Shown one piece after another: positions 1 through 8,667 of a stretch of DNA of 64,000 nt. Made by a program: the position numbers and the translations under genes. Location of the stretch: assembly GCA_016893485.2 (NCBI GenBank), contig JAFEKX020000001.1:1178001-1242000 (forward strand). The letters run 5' to 3'. The notes beneath the pieces are model-generated. The model was not told where the DNA came from and ran no database searches. It saw nothing but the letters and a program-made list of their open reading frames with translations. The DNA is from Streptomyces sp. P3. GTDB taxonomy: Bacteria; Actinomycetota; Actinomycetes; Streptomycetales; Streptomycetaceae. Every line of letters starts with the position of its first letter. Position 1 is the first letter of the stretch.

Positions 1-2
1 GC

Positions 3-162
3 TTCCGCCGTTCGTTCATCGGGCACTACGTGGGCCGCTCCGCCGACCGCATCGGGAGCTTCTACCGCACGATCTCGATGGGCGGGGGAGCGGGTGCCGC
101 TCGCGGAGAGCGTCGGCGCGGGGCCGTGCGGCACGGAGTTCGCACCGCACGGCCCGCACTGA
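3..162 (+). CDS. Probable phytanoyl-CoA dioxygenase family protein, C-terminal end (partial, frameshifted)
   Basis: The left edge cuts this gene, so only about the last 50 codons are present. The visible stretch (RRSFIGHYVGRSADRIGSFY) resembles the C-terminal strand region of Fe(II)/2-oxoglutarate PhyH-type dioxygenases; this is family recognition from a short segment, so it is tentative. The frame runs open past 162 unless one base is dropped in the G-rich tract near 83-88. After that shift it reads ERVPLAESVGAGPCGTEF and stops at TGA 160-162, which looks like a natural end just before the convergent aldo/keto reductase. The metal-binding residues would lie outside the window. Confidence 0.45.
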   Translation, partial: SAVRSSGTTWAAPPTASGASTARSRWAGERVPLAESVGAGPCGTEFAPHGPH

Positions 163-176
163 CGGTCCGTCAGAGT

Positions 177-1149
177 TCAGGAGTGCCCACTGATCGCGTG
201 CGGGGTGTAGGGCTGCTCCAGCTCCTCCAACTCCTTTTCGCTCAGCTCCAGTTCGACGGCGGCGACCGCGTCCTCGATGTGCTGCGGCTTGGCCGCGCCG
301 ACGATCGGCGCGGCCACCGTGCTCTGGTGCAGCAGCCAGGCGAGGGCCACTTGGGCGCGCGGGACGCCCCGGTCGCCGGCGATCCGCGTGACCGCCTCGA
401 CGATCGCGCGGTCGCCGTCCTGGTAGAGGCGGTTGCCGAAGTTGTCGGTGCTGCTGCGCTCGGTGGTGGTACCCCAGTCCCGGGTGAGCCGGCCGCGCGC
501 CAGCGGGCTCCACGGCAGCACACCCACGCCCTGGTCGGCGCAGAGCGGCAGCATCTCGCGCTCCTCCTCGCGGTAGAGGAGGTTGTAGTGGTTCTGCATC
601 GACACGAACTTCGTCCAGCCGTGCCGCTCGGCGACGTGCTGGTGCTTGGCGAACTGCCACGCGTACATCGAACTCGCCCCGATGTAGCGGACCTTGCCCG
701 CCTTCACCAGGTCGTGCAGCGCCTCCATCGTCTCCTCGACGGGGGGTGTGCGGGTCGGCGCGGTGGATCTGATACAGGTCGACGTAGTCGGTGCCGAGCC
801 GCTCCAGGCTGTGGTCGATCTCGGACATGATCGCCTTGCGGGAGAGTCCGGCGCCGTTGGGTCCGGGGCGGGTCCTGCCGTGCACCTTGGTGGCGAGCAC
901 GACCTCGTCGCGGCGGGCGAAGTCCTTCAGTGCCCGGCCGGTGATCTCCTCGCTGGTGCCGTCGGAGTAGACGTTCGCCGTGTCGAGGAAGTTGATCCCG
1001 GCCTCCAGCGCCTGCCGGATCAGCGGGCGCGACGCCTCCTCGTCGAGGGTCCACTCGTGGGTGCCGCGGTCCGGGAGGCCGTAGGTCATGCAGCCCAGCG
1101 AGATCCGCGAGACGTCCAGGCCGGTCGAACCGAGCTTCACGTACTGCAT
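177..1149 (-). CDS. Aldo/keto reductase (one frameshift)
   Basis: NAD(P)H-dependent oxidoreductase of the AKR superfamily, about 323 residues and of normal length, cytosolic. The N-terminus is MQYVKLGSTGLDVSRISLGC. The GINFLDTANVYSDG segment carries the catalytic Asp and Tyr, K is in ATKVHG, and the YVDLYQIHRAD segment carries His. Near the C-terminus lies the cofactor-phosphate segment IVGAAKPQHIEDAV. The two halves are out of register at a six-G run (741-746, a C run in the gene): removing one base restores HTPVEETMEALHDL. The ATG at 1149 is preceded by AGGAG. The physiological substrate cannot be inferred from the sequence. Confidence 0.9.
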
Positions 1150-1407
1150 CGTTGCTGCTCCTGCCTTCGATTTCGGTACCGCTTCGGAGCGTACGACTTC
1201 GTGGGTGCTCGAAGCGGCGCATGTGCGCGCACCCTTGACGAGTGGCGCGGCCGGGCGCTTTGATCCTGGACGTGCCCGCGCGTGCGGCGCGGTACGCAGA
1301 GGTGCGCCCAGCCGGTAGCGGACAGGTTCCAAGCCCGGCCACAGTCGCCAGGTCCGCGGCTCCATCCGGTCCGAGGCGGGGTCGTACCCGCGATTGATGA
1401 AGCGGAC

Positions 1408-2053
1408 ATGCCCGCCAAGGGTGTCTCCCGCGTCGGAGGTCTCGGGACGGCCGTGGTCCTGAGCGGCGCCGTCGCGACCGCAGCGGTCCTGACCTCGTGC
1501 GGAACCTCGAACAGCGCTGCGCCGGAACAGCGGTCGCGCCCGGCACGTCACAGAGCCCGTCCCGCACGGCACCGTCCACAAGCGCCGCTCCCCCGCCCGC
1601 TGAAACCCCGACATCATCACGGCGAAGATCGACTGCGGGGTCGTGCCGCTGCCGACGTACAGCGGGCACCCGGTCACCATCTCCGGGCCCGAACGTGGAC
1701 GGTCTTCGACAACGGCTCGGCCCGCTCCCGGGCGGCCGTGGAGTTCGTGCGGTGGATGAACTCGCCCGCACAGGACGCGCGTTGGGACATCCCGGCGGGC
1801 GGGCTGCCGCTGAGCACGGGCACCGCGGCCCGGCCGGAGTGGCGGGAGCACAGCGCCCGGACGGTCGGGCTCGACGTCTTCACCGACACCCTGCGCTCGG
1901 CCCGTGTGCGGCCGTGTGCACGCCGCGTATCCGCAGATCTCGCAGGCGCTGGGCGAGGCGATCGTCTCGGTCCTGCTCGGCCGGGACTCACCCGAGAAGG
2001 CGCTCCGTTCGTGTGCCGACAAGGCCAACGCGGGCCTGCTGATCCCCAGGTGA
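1408..2053 (+). pseudogene. Remnant of a sugar ABC-transporter binding lipoprotein
   Basis: The start encodes a lipoprotein signal peptide with the lipobox LTSC (Cys codon about 1498-1500), so the ancestor was an extracytoplasmic solute-binding protein. After a Ser/Pro/Ala-rich linker the reading jumps to the C-terminal third of such a protein (VPLPTYSGHPVT, WTVFDNGSARSRAAVEFVRW, NSPAQDARWDIPAGGLPL, AYPQISQALGEAIVSVLLG) and stops at TGA 2051-2053. Only about 215 codons remain of the usual 400-430, so the middle is deleted, and at least two further frame changes occur near 1690 and 1915. It is followed by remnants of a permease and a GH4 glycosidase, which fits an oligosaccharide uptake operon. 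Confidence 0.75.
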
Positions 2054-2074
2054 CTCCCCCTTCCGGGAGACCCG

Positions 2075-2318
2075 ATGTCCACACTGCCCCGCGCTCTCAC
2101 CCTTCCCCGCGCAGCCCGCCGCGACCGCCCAGGCCGCGCGCCGCGCCGCACGCCGTCGCGCCCGCCAAGAGCGGTCCACCGCCTGGGCGTTCATCGCTCC
2201 GTCCGTCGTCGTGATCCTCGGGCTGAGCGTCGTGCCCGTCGTCTGGTCGCTGCTGCTGTCGTTCCGCGCCGACGACCTGGTCACCCCCGGCCGCCGGGTC
2301 GGCCTCGACAACTACCGT
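2075..2318 (+). pseudogene. Remnant of ABC sugar permease (MalF-type N-terminus)
   Basis: A basic leader (ARRAARRRARQERSTAWAFI) runs into the first membrane helix (IAPSVVVILGLSVVPVVWSL) and then SFRADDLVTPGRRVGLDNYR, the typical start of a carbohydrate ABC permease of the MalF/UgpA kind. The similarity ends at about 2318, where GH4 glycosidase sequence begins in mid-gene. The EAA loop and all later helices are missing, so it cannot work. The ATG at 2075 is one frame away from the helix-coding frame, so there is also a shift near the start. Confidence 0.75.
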
Positions 2319-2858
2319 GCGCCAGTATCTGCACCACCCCGAGGAGATCGAGCGGCTGCGGCTCCCCGTCGGGGCCTACCTGGAGATCGTCGAGGAGAAC
2401 ACCGCGAGCTACGAACGCACCCGCGACGCCCTCGCCTCCGGCATCCCGCTCCCCGTCGAGGGCACGCTGGAGTACGCCCCGCAGATCATCCACAGCGTCA
2501 CCACCGCCCCCCCGCACGATCTACGGCAACGTCCCCAACCGCGGTCTCATCGACAACCTCCCCGCCGACTCGGTCGTCGAAGTCCCTTGCCTGGTGGACG
2601 CGTTGGGCGTCCAGCCGACCCGGATCGGCCCCCTGCCCCGCAGTGCGCGGCCCTCAACAGCGCCTACGTCTCCGTCACCGACCTGGTGGTCCGCGCGGCC
2701 ACGGACGGCGACCCGCGCCACATCCGGCACGCGGCGATGGCCGACCCGGCTACGGCGGCGGCGTTGCCGGTCGAGCGGACTGGGACCTGTGCGACGACCT
2801 CGTCAAGGCCCACGGGGAGCTGCTGCAACCGGAGTTGCGGGCCCTGCTCGGACACTGA
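2316..2858 (+). pseudogene. Remnant of GH4 alpha-galactosidase/alpha-glucosidase (C-terminal part)
   Basis: Starting abruptly at RQYLHHPEEIERLRLPVGAY, the sequence matches the C-terminal half of family GH4 (MelA-type, NAD- and Mn-dependent) glycosidases. YAPQIIHSVTT is followed by IYGNVPNRGLIDNLPADSVV, VPCLVDALGVQPTRIG, AALNSAYVSVTDLVVRAA and a C-terminal LCDDLVKAHGELLQP, stopping at TGA 2856-2858. The Rossmann-fold N-terminal half is absent. Frame changes occur at a seven-C run (2507-2513), near 2640 and near 2780. The direct join to a permease N-terminus shows a deletion of several kilobases within one operon. Confidence 0.8.
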
Positions 2859-2867
2859 CGCCGGCGA

Positions 2868-3401
2868 CTAGTTCCGGTCGAGCAGGGCCAGCCCGGCCTC
2901 CCACCCGAACTCCGGCCGCCCGCCGTCCTCCTGGACCTCGCCGGAGTAGGGCTTCCCGAACCTCACGCCCATTTCACCGAGCCGTACCAGGCTCGCCCGG
3001 TAGGCGGGATGCGCGGCCAACGCCTCGCCCACACAAGGGAGTACGGCGGTGGGCACACCGAGGCCGTACGCCTCGCACAGGGTGCCGAGCGCGAGGGTGT
3101 CCGCCGTACCGGCCGCCCATTTGTTGATCGTGTTGAAGGTGGCGGGCGCCACCAGCACGGCGTCCGGGGGCGGGAAGGGGCGCGGATCACCCGGGGTGCG
3201 CCAGGCGGACCGGATGGGGCGGCCGGTCTGCGCCTCGACGGCGCCGACGTCGAAGAAGCCGGACGCGGCGACCGGGGTGGCGATCACTCCGACCTCCCAG
3301 CCCAACTCCTGTGCGGCGGCGATCAGTCGGCCGACGCCCGCGGCGATCCCGGCGGCGCAGACGACGACGTAGACGAAGGGCTTGGAGTGCTGTTCGGTCA
3401 T
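2868..3401 (-). CDS. Flavoprotein (phosphopantothenoylcysteine-decarboxylase-like fold)
   Basis: An intact 177-residue flavoprotein of the HFCD family. It has an N-terminal strand-loop YVVVCAAGIAAGVGRL, a central VIATPVAASGFFDV and the hallmark flavin-site segment VLVAPATFNTINKWAAGTADTLA. The protein is likely a small FMN-binding cytosolic decarboxylase or redox protein. It is a stand-alone copy and not the bifunctional CoaBC enzyme, because it lacks the C-terminal CoaB domain. The ATG at 3401 follows a tight junction with the next gene upstream on the same strand, whose stop begins at 3412, so the two are probably co-transcribed. Confidence 0.8.
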   Translation of the reverse strand: MTEQHSKPFVYVVVCAAGIAAGVGRLIAAAQELGWEVGVIATPVAASGFFDVGAVEAQTGRPIRSAWRTPGDPRPFPPPDAVLVAPATFNTINKWAAGTADTLALGTLCEAYGLGVPTAVLPCVGEALAAHPAYRASLVRLGEMGVRFGKPYSGEVQEDGGRPEFGWEAGLALLDRN

Positions 3402-3409
3402 CCGGGAGC

Positions 3410-3867
3410 CTACTGAAGCGGGAAGGACCGGCCGCGCTCCTCCTCGGGCCGGGTCCCGAAGACGCGGCGCTCCTTCTCCTGGATGGCGAGGTCGTTGATG
3501 CTGGCCTCGCGGCGGGTCATCAGGCCGTGCTCGTCGAACTCCCACAGTTCGTTGCCGTAGGAACGCCACCACTGCCCGTCGGTGTCCTGGCACTCGTACT
3601 GGAAGCGGACGGCGATGCGGTCGCCGTCGAAGGCCCACAGGTCCTTGCGCAGCGCGTACTCGCGCTCGCGCGCCCACTTCGCGGTGAGGAAGGCGACGAT
3701 CTCGGCGCGGCCGGTGACGAAGGTGTCGCGGTTGCGCCAGACGGAGTCCTCCGAGTAGGCGAGCGCCACCCGCTGCGGGTCGCGGGTGTTCCAGGCGTCC
3801 TCGGCGGCCTGGACCTTCTGGGCGGCGGTCTCACGGGTGAAGGGCGGGAGGGTGGGCGGTCGGCCAT
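3410..3867 (-). CDS. NTF2-like DUF1348 family protein (start frameshifted)
   Basis: About 150 residues of the SnoaL/NTF2-like DUF1348 family: [20 protein letters not shown], then [40 protein letters not shown] and [15 protein letters not shown]. These are small alpha+beta-barrel proteins without an established reaction. The natural ATG (3865-3867, MADRPP) is one base out of register with the conserved frame, so an indel is likely between about 3845 and 3860. The gene is divergent from a TetR gene, and the shared region holds two near-identical palindromes, so it is probably the target of that regulator. Confidence 0.75.
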
Positions 3868-3899
3868 GGTCGTCTCCGGGAACTCGGTTTTCACGAGAC

Positions 3900-3952
3900 G
3901 GAGAACGTGCGTTCTCCGGGGTGACTGCTAACGTAGAGAACGGACGTTCTCC
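3900..3952. promoter_or_regulatory. Two TetR-type operators between DUF1348 and tetR
   Basis: Box 1 (3900-3917) is GGAGAACG-TG-CGTTCTCC with perfect 8-bp arms. Box 2 (3936-3951) is GAGAACG-GA-CGTTCTC with perfect 7-bp arms. Their centres are 35 bp apart. They share the consensus GAGAACG-N2-CGTTCTC and lie between divergent starts, which suggests autoregulation plus control of the DUF1348-flavoprotein pair. Confidence 0.75.
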
Positions 3953-3986
3953 AGTCAAGGAGCAGTCGATCGAGGAGTGGTGTCGA

Positions 3987-4550
3987 GTGGTGCCGGTCAC
4001 GGACAGCGCGGTCGCCCGGGAGCGGGCGCTGGACGCCGCCGAGGAGCTGTTCTACGGGCGGGGCGTCCAGGCCGTCGGCATGGACGCGGTCCGCGCCGCG
4101 TCCGGGCTCTCCCTCAAGCGGCTCTACCAACTCTTCCCCGCCAAGGAGGAGTTGGTGGAGGCATACCTCGAACGGCGTGACCTGCGCTGGCGCGGACGCC
4201 TCGCCGAACACGTCGAGCGGCACGCTGATCCGCGGGAGCGGATCCCAGCCGTCTTCGACTGGCTGGAGGAGTGGTTCGGCGAGGCCGACTTCCGCGGCTG
4301 CGCGTGGATCAACTCGTACGGCGAGCTGGGCGCGAGCTCGGAGCGGGTGGTGGCCCAAGTGCGGTCGCACAAGCGGGCGTTCCGCGGGTATCTCGCGGGT
4401 CTGGTGGCGGACGCGGGGCTGCCCGAGGCGCTCGCCGGGCAGCTGTTCCTGCTGGCCGAGGGCGCCATGGTCACGGCGGGCATCACCGGGACCACGGAGC
4501 CAGCGGCGGAGGCACGCGAGGCGGCCGTCGCCCTCTCGCGCCTCAACTGA
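3987..4550 (+). CDS. TetR/AcrR family regulator
   Basis: An intact regulator of about 187 residues. The N-terminal helix-turn-helix spans about residues 10-55: [20 protein letters not shown], then [20 protein letters not shown] with the recognition helix. The C-terminal ligand domain carries [20 protein letters not shown], typical of the TetR subgroup that pairs with small redox enzymes. The GTG at 3987 is chosen because GAGGAG (3972-3977) lies 9 bases upstream. It is divergent from the DUF1348 gene with two operators between them. Its stop is only 2 bases from the convergent azoreductase stop. Confidence 0.85.
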   Translation: MVPVTDSAVARERALDAAEELFYGRGVQAVGMDAVRAASGLSLKRLYQLFPAKEELVEAYLERRDLRWRGRLAEHVERHADPRERIPAVFDWLEEWFGEADFRGCAWINSYGELGASSERVVAQVRSHKRAFRGYLAGLVADAGLPEALAGQLFLLAEGAMVTAGITGTTEPAAEAREAAVALSRLN

Positions 4551-4552
4551 CG

Positions 4553-5226
4553 TCAGACGGCGGCGAGTTCCGTGAGCGCGGCACGGGCCCGGTCGAGGGA
4601 GACTGCCGCGAGGCCCTCCAGACCGGCCAGTTGGGGCAGGACGTCGACCCGGGTCAGCTCGGCGGCGACGAGGTGGAGGTTCTCCGGCGGGACGCCCAGG
4701 TTGCCGAAGTAGGCCCGCAGGTAGGGCGTTTGAAGTCGTAGTGCTCGCGCGGGGTGCCGGGGCCGTAACCGCCGCCGCGTGCCATGACCACGATCACCCG
4801 GGTGTCCCGCAGGAGGCTCTCGCCGGTGTCCGGGTCGGTGAGCGCGCCGGGGAAGGTGACGCGATCGATCCACGCCTTCAGGGGTGCGGGCACGGAGAAG
4901 TTGTACATGGGGACACCGAGCAACAGCGTTTCAGCGCCCAGGAGTTCGGTGATCAGCGGCAGAGTCAGCGCCCACTCGTGCCGCTCGGCGGCGGTCTCGG
5001 TCAGGGCGGGGACCTTGGCGGGCGGGACGAATCCCTCGCGTTCCACGCGGCGGCCGAGAGTGGTGTAGGCGGGGCCGAGGGGAGCCGCGGGGTCCGTCAG
5101 CAGATCGCGCTGACGGTGGCCCGCCGTGCCGTGCGCGGTGCGCCACGCGCGGGCGAAGCTCTCGGTGAGGTGCCTGGTCACGGAGTCGGCGGTCGGGTCG
5201 GCGCTGGAGTCGATGTGGAGCAGCAT
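4553..5226 (-). CDS. azoR: FMN-dependent NADH-azoreductase (one frameshift)
   Basis: A flavodoxin-fold AzoR-type reductase that would transfer two electrons from NAD(P)H through FMN to azo or quinone substrates. The phosphate-binding start MLLHIDSSADPTADSVTRHL, the segment GVPMYNFSVPAPLKAWIDRV and the flavin contact VVMARGGGYGPGTP are all present. After HYDF the frame slips near 4730, and the C-terminal QTPYLRAYFGNLGVPPENLH continues one base out of register. Total length of about 224 codons is normal. It is divergent from a SigJ-type sigma factor, with 68 bases between the starts, and the pair may be functionally linked. Confidence 0.88.
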
Positions 5227-5294
5227 GATGTGGTCACCTCGGTCGGTTCCGGTACGTCGGACAGGTGACGGAGCACGACGAGGAAAGGTGACCC

Positions 5295-6162
5295 ATGCGG
5301 GGGCACGACGAGCTGGCGGAGCGGTTCGAGGAGCGGCGCGGACGGCTGCGCGCGGTGGCGTACCGGATGCTGGGTTCGCCCGGCGAGGCGGACGACGCCG
5401 TACAGGAGGCCTGGCTGCGGCTCGGCCGCACCGGCGGCGACGGCATCGACAACCTGACCGCCTGGCTGACCACGGTCGTCTCCCGCGTCTGCCTGGACAT
5501 GCTGCGCTCCCGCGCGTCCCGGCGGGAGGACCCCTACGGCGACCAGCCGCCGGAGCCGGCCGCGGTCGGGCTGCCTGAGGACGAGGCCGTGCTCGCCGAC
5601 TCGGTGGGGCTCGCGCTGCTGGTGGTGCTCGACACGCTGGGTCCCGCCGAGCGGGTCGCGTTCGTGCTGCACGATCTGTTCGCGGTGCCGTTCGACCGTG
5701 TCGCGGCGGTGCTGGACCGGTCCCGGCCCGCCGCGAAGAAGCTTGCCAGCCGGGCCCGGCACAAGGTGCGGGGCACGCCGGTGGTGCCGGGCGCCGAACT
5801 CGACCGGCACCGGGAGGTCGTCGAGGCGTTCCTGTCCGCCGCGCGGGGCGGTGACCTCGGCGCGCTCCTCGACGTGCTCGCCCCCGACGTCGTCCGTCAC
5901 GCCGACCCGGCCGTGCTGCCGCCGGGTGTGGCCGCGGAGCTGCGAGGTGCCCGGGCGGTCGCGGAGGGGACCGTGCTGCTGCGGGACCGGACGCGCTTCG
6001 CGGCCGTGGCCCTCGTCGACGGGACGTGGGCATCGTGGTCGCTCCCGGGGACGGCTGCTGCTCGCGCTCCGGGTGCGGGTCGAGGGCGGGCGGGTCGCCG
6101 CGTACGAAGTGGTCTCGGGGCGCGATGAGTTGCGAGGGGTCGAGGTGGGGGTGCTGAGTTGA
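5295..6162 (+). CDS. sigJ: ECF sigma factor, SigJ type with C-terminal SnoaL-like domain (frameshifted near end)
   Basis: An extracytoplasmic-function sigma factor with a fused regulatory domain. Region 2 occupies about residues 8-75 (RAVAYRMLGSPGEADDAVQE, AWLRL) and ends in WLTTVVSRVCLDMLRSRASR. Region 4 spans about residues 110-155 (LGPAERVAFVLHDLFAVPFD). An NTF2/SnoaL domain begins at VVEAFLSAARGGDLGALLDV. In this group the extra domain replaces a separate anti-sigma factor. Two small frame changes near 6030 and 6050 precede the C-terminal LLLALRVRVEGGRVAAYEVV, and the stop is at 6160-6162. The promoter it recognises cannot be read from the window. Confidence 0.85.
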
Positions 6163-6230
6163 TCGGCTCGGGCGGAAGGGGTGGCCGCACCTGACGGACC
6201 GGCCACCCCCGCCGCGTGAGGCGAACCCGC

Positions 6231-6422
6231 TCAGTCCACCGTGATCGCGCTCACCGGGCAGGCCCGGGCCGCCTCCTTGAGCATGGGGTCGTCGGTGTGC
6301 TCCTTGCCCGGCAGCACCATGCTGTAGCCGTCGTCGTCCTGGGTGAAGACGCCCGGGGCGGCCAGCGCGCACTGGCCGGCCCCGATGCAGACGTCCTTGT
6401 CGATGTGGATTTCCGTGTGCAT
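6231..6422 (-). CDS. Ferredoxin (3Fe-4S type), P450 partner
   Basis: An intact 63-residue small ferredoxin. The cysteines sit in DVCIGAGQC and ACPVSAI, with Ala or Gly replacing the second Cys of a classic 4Fe-4S set, as in the 3Fe-4S ferredoxins (SuaB/SoyB type) that feed actinobacterial P450s. It follows the P450 gene on the same strand by 13 bases, so the two form an operon and the ferredoxin is the expected electron donor. No ferredoxin reductase gene lies nearby. Confidence 0.92.
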   Translation of the reverse strand: MHTEIHIDKDVCIGAGQCALAAPGVFTQDDDGYSMVLPGKEHTDDPMLKEAARACPVSAITVD

Positions 6423-6435
6423 GGGGCGCAGCCTC

Positions 6436-7659
6436 TTACCAGGTCACGGGGAGTTCCAGCATCCCCTGGATCGTGTCGCCGGGTTTGAAGGGGATCTCCT
6501 CCGCCGGAACGGCCAGTCGCAGCGTGGGCAGCCGGCCGAAGAGGCTGCGCAGGGCGATGTCCAGTTCGGCGCGGGCCAGGTTCTGGCCGAGGCACTGGTG
6601 GATGCCGAAGCCGAAGGAGAAGTGGTGCCGGGTGGGCCGGTGCCAGTCCAGGTCGTCCGGGGCGGTGTAGACGGCCTCGTCACGGTTGATGACCGCGGTC
6701 GAGAAGAGCACGCCCTCGCCCGCCCGGATCGTCGTGCCGTCCACCTCGATGTCCTCCAGGGCGATCCGCATCAGCCCGTCCACGATGGACAGCGACCGCA
6801 TCAGCTCCTCGACGACATCCGGCAACAGGTCGGGATCCGCGCGGAGTTCGGCCAGCCGCTCGGGGTGACGCAGCAGCGTGAAGGTGCCCAGCGAGATCAT
6901 GTTGGCGGTGGTCTCGTGGCCCGCGACGAGGAGGATGACCGCGAGGGAGATCAACTCGGTGCGGTCCAGGGCCCCTTCGCTCAGCTGCTCGCGCACCAGC
7001 TCGTCCAGCAGTCCGTCGCCGGGTTCCCGCTGCTTGCGGTCGATCAACGCGCCCAGATACGCGTCGAGTTGGTCGCGGGCGTCCTGGCTGTCCTCGGCCC
7101 TCGGGCCGCGCAGCAGGCGCCGGGACTGGGCCTCGAAGAACTCGTGGTCGGCGTACGGGACGCCGAGCAGCGCGCAGATCACCATCGACGGCACGGGCAG
7201 CGCGAACGCGGACACCAGGTCGGCGGTCGGGCCCTGCGCGATCATCGCGTCGAGCCGTTCGTCGACGATCCGCTGGATGTCGGGCCGCATCACCGTGGCG
7301 CGCTTGACGGTGAACGCGGGGATCATCATCCGCCGCTGGGTGCGGTGCTTGGGGTCGTTCTCGCCGAGCAGTGCGACCCGCCGGTTCTGGACCGCCGCGA
7401 ACCGTGCGTTGGTCGCGGGGAAGTCGGGGTGGGTGCGGTCGGAGGACAGCCGCTGGTCGGCCAGCAGCGCGCGGGCGGTGGAGTGTCCGGTGACCAGCCA
7501 CGTCTCGCGGCCGTCGAAGAGCGTGACGCGGGAGAGGGGGCGGTCGGCGCGGAGGGCGTCATAGCCGGCGGGCGGGTGGTAGGGGCAGGTGCGGTCCTGG
7601 GGGAAGGCGACGGGTTCGGTCCGGTCCTTCGATTCCGTCAGATCCGTCAGATCCGTCAT
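6436..7659 (-). CDS. Cytochrome P450, CYP105-like
   Basis: An intact 407-residue class I P450. Visible landmarks are the substrate-recognition start CPYHPPAGYDALRADRPL, the I-helix LLVAGHETTANMI with the acid/threonine pair, ELMR as the ExxR motif, and the haem loop FSFGFGIHQCLGQNLARAEL with the axial Cys. The overall sequence and the ferredoxin partner match CYP105, the family that oxidises varied xenobiotics and macrolides. The ATG at 7659 was chosen over upstream in-frame codons because GAGG sits at the right distance. An inverted repeat about 80 bases upstream is a candidate control site. Confidence 0.92.
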   Translation of the reverse strand: MTDLTDLTESKDRTEPVAFPQDRTCPYHPPAGYDALRADRPLSRVTLFDGRETWLVTGHSTARALLADQRLSSDRTHPDFPATNARFAAVQNRRVALLGENDPKHRTQRRMMIPAFTVKRATVMRPDIQRIVDERLDAMIAQGPTADLVSAFALPVPSMVICALLGVPYADHEFFEAQSRRLLRGPRAEDSQDARDQLDAYLGALIDRKQREPGDGLLDELVREQLSEGALDRTELISLAVILLVAGHETTANMISLGTFTLLRHPERLAELRADPDLLPDVVEELMRSLSIVDGLMRIALEDIEVDGTTIRAGEGVLFSTAVINRDEAVYTAPDDLDWHRPTRHHFSFGFGIHQCLGQNLARAELDIALRSLFGRLPTLRLAVPAEEIPFKPGDTIQGMLELPVTW

Positions 7660-7734
7660 GGAAGACCTCGCAGACGAAGAGTGCGTCGTGCCGATCTTCA
7701 TTAGATGCCCGAGGCACCTATGAGGCCACCGGAA

Positions 7735-7772
7735 GTTCGGCCAGTTCGGTGGTACCTACAGTCTGGCCGAAC
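7735..7772. promoter_or_regulatory. Inverted repeat upstream of the CYP105 gene
   Basis: Perfect 10-bp arms GTTCGGCCAG (7735-7744) and CTGGCCGAAC (7763-7772) flank an 18-base spacer, with an additional partial direct copy of GTTCGG. It sits about 76 bases upstream of the P450 start and 27 bases downstream of the stop of a coding remnant. It could therefore be an operator for the P450 or a terminator for the remnant. Confidence 0.5.
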
Positions 7773-7798
7773 CTGATGGTCCGGGGCATGATCGACGA

Positions 7799-8045
7799 TC
7801 ACCGAAGAGCGACGGCCGGGTGCCACACGCCCGTGAGCGGAGCCCCGCCGTCCGCCCCTGCGGAGGCCAGGGACCCGGCGCGGGCGCCCTTGGCCACGCG
7901 ATGACGGACGGTCAGCAGGTCCCGGACGGTGGGGTAAAGAAACGGACCTGGCTCGATACGGCCGTCCGGTGGTCCCGGCGGTCAGCCGGATCTCGCCGAG
8001 CGCGGGCATGCCGTCGTGGATCTCGCCGTGCGTTCGCCGCCCGGG
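7799..8045 (-). pseudogene. Unrecognised gene remnant with strong Streptomyces codon bias
   Basis: The 500 bases between the P450 and the nitroreductase contain no intact gene, but the minus strand carries two stretches with clear third-position G/C bias. The first reads GEIHDGMPALGEIRLTAGTT (about 8030 downwards). After a frame change near 7945 the second reads FLYPTVRDLLTVRHRVAKGA, continues to LTGVWHPAVALR and stops at TGA 7799-7801. No start with a ribosome binding site is visible and I do not recognise the family. It is most likely the C-terminal remnant of a decayed or frame-damaged gene. Confidence 0.4.
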
Positions 8046-8162
8046 TCGTCACCCGGTGGAGGGGGCGTGGCCGAAGAGAGCCGAGGTATGGATGAATCAC
8101 GCACCGACTGGTGTTGAATCTCGGTGCGAGACAGCCGTAGAACGCGAGATGGGACGAATGAC

Positions 8163-8611
8163 ATGCCTCTTGAGGGCGAGTACGAACCCAGCCCGTCGCA
8201 GTGGGTACGCGACCAGGTCGAGCTGTACGAGAGCTCCGGCGGCACCAAGGGGACAACGCTGGCGGACACGGGTATGCCCGTCATCCTGCTGACGACGGTG
8301 GGCGCCAAGAGCGGGAAGATCCGCAAGACCCCGCTGATGCGGGTCGAGCACGACGGGGTCTACGCCGTCGTCGCCTCGCAGGGCGGCGCGCCCAAGCACC
8401 CGGTGTGGTACTTCAACATCCAGGCCGACCCGCACGTCGAGTTGCAGGACGGCCCCAGAAGTGGGACCTCACGGCCCGCGAGGTCACCGGCGACGAGAAG
8501 GCCGTGTGGTGGGAGCGAGCGGTCGCCGCGTATCCCCCGTACGCCGAGTACCAGACGAAGACGGACCGGCAGATCCCGGTGTTCGTCCTCGAACCTGCCG
8601 ACGGCAGCTGA
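8163..8611 (+). CDS. Nitroreductase/deazaflavin (F420)-dependent oxidoreductase, DDN-like (one frameshift)
   Basis: About 148 residues of the split-beta-barrel F420-dependent nitroreductase family (Ddn). [20 protein letters not shown] is the characteristic N-terminal helix, followed by [20 protein letters not shown] for cofactor phosphate binding, and [16 protein letters not shown]. The C-terminal half ([40 protein letters not shown]) is one base out of register at the C run near 8453-8456; one added C restores DGPQKWDL. The gene stands alone with an ATG start. The substrate is unknown; the family reduces nitro or enone compounds with F420H2. Confidence 0.88.
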
Positions 8612-8667
8612 GTCCCGGAGGCTGATTGGGCCCGGTGAACTTTTCTCGTTCCCGGGCGCATGAAGCC

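Noticed and set aside
1150..1407. Possible coding sequence between the aldo/keto reductase and the binding-protein remnant
   Set aside because: No frame has both codon bias and recognisable protein; I see only a divergent promoter region.
16..2151. A 711-codon minus-strand frame spanning the aldo/keto reductase and the decayed sugar operon
   Set aside because: Only the part below 1149 is real protein; the rest is antisense to the binding-protein remnant and has no domain.
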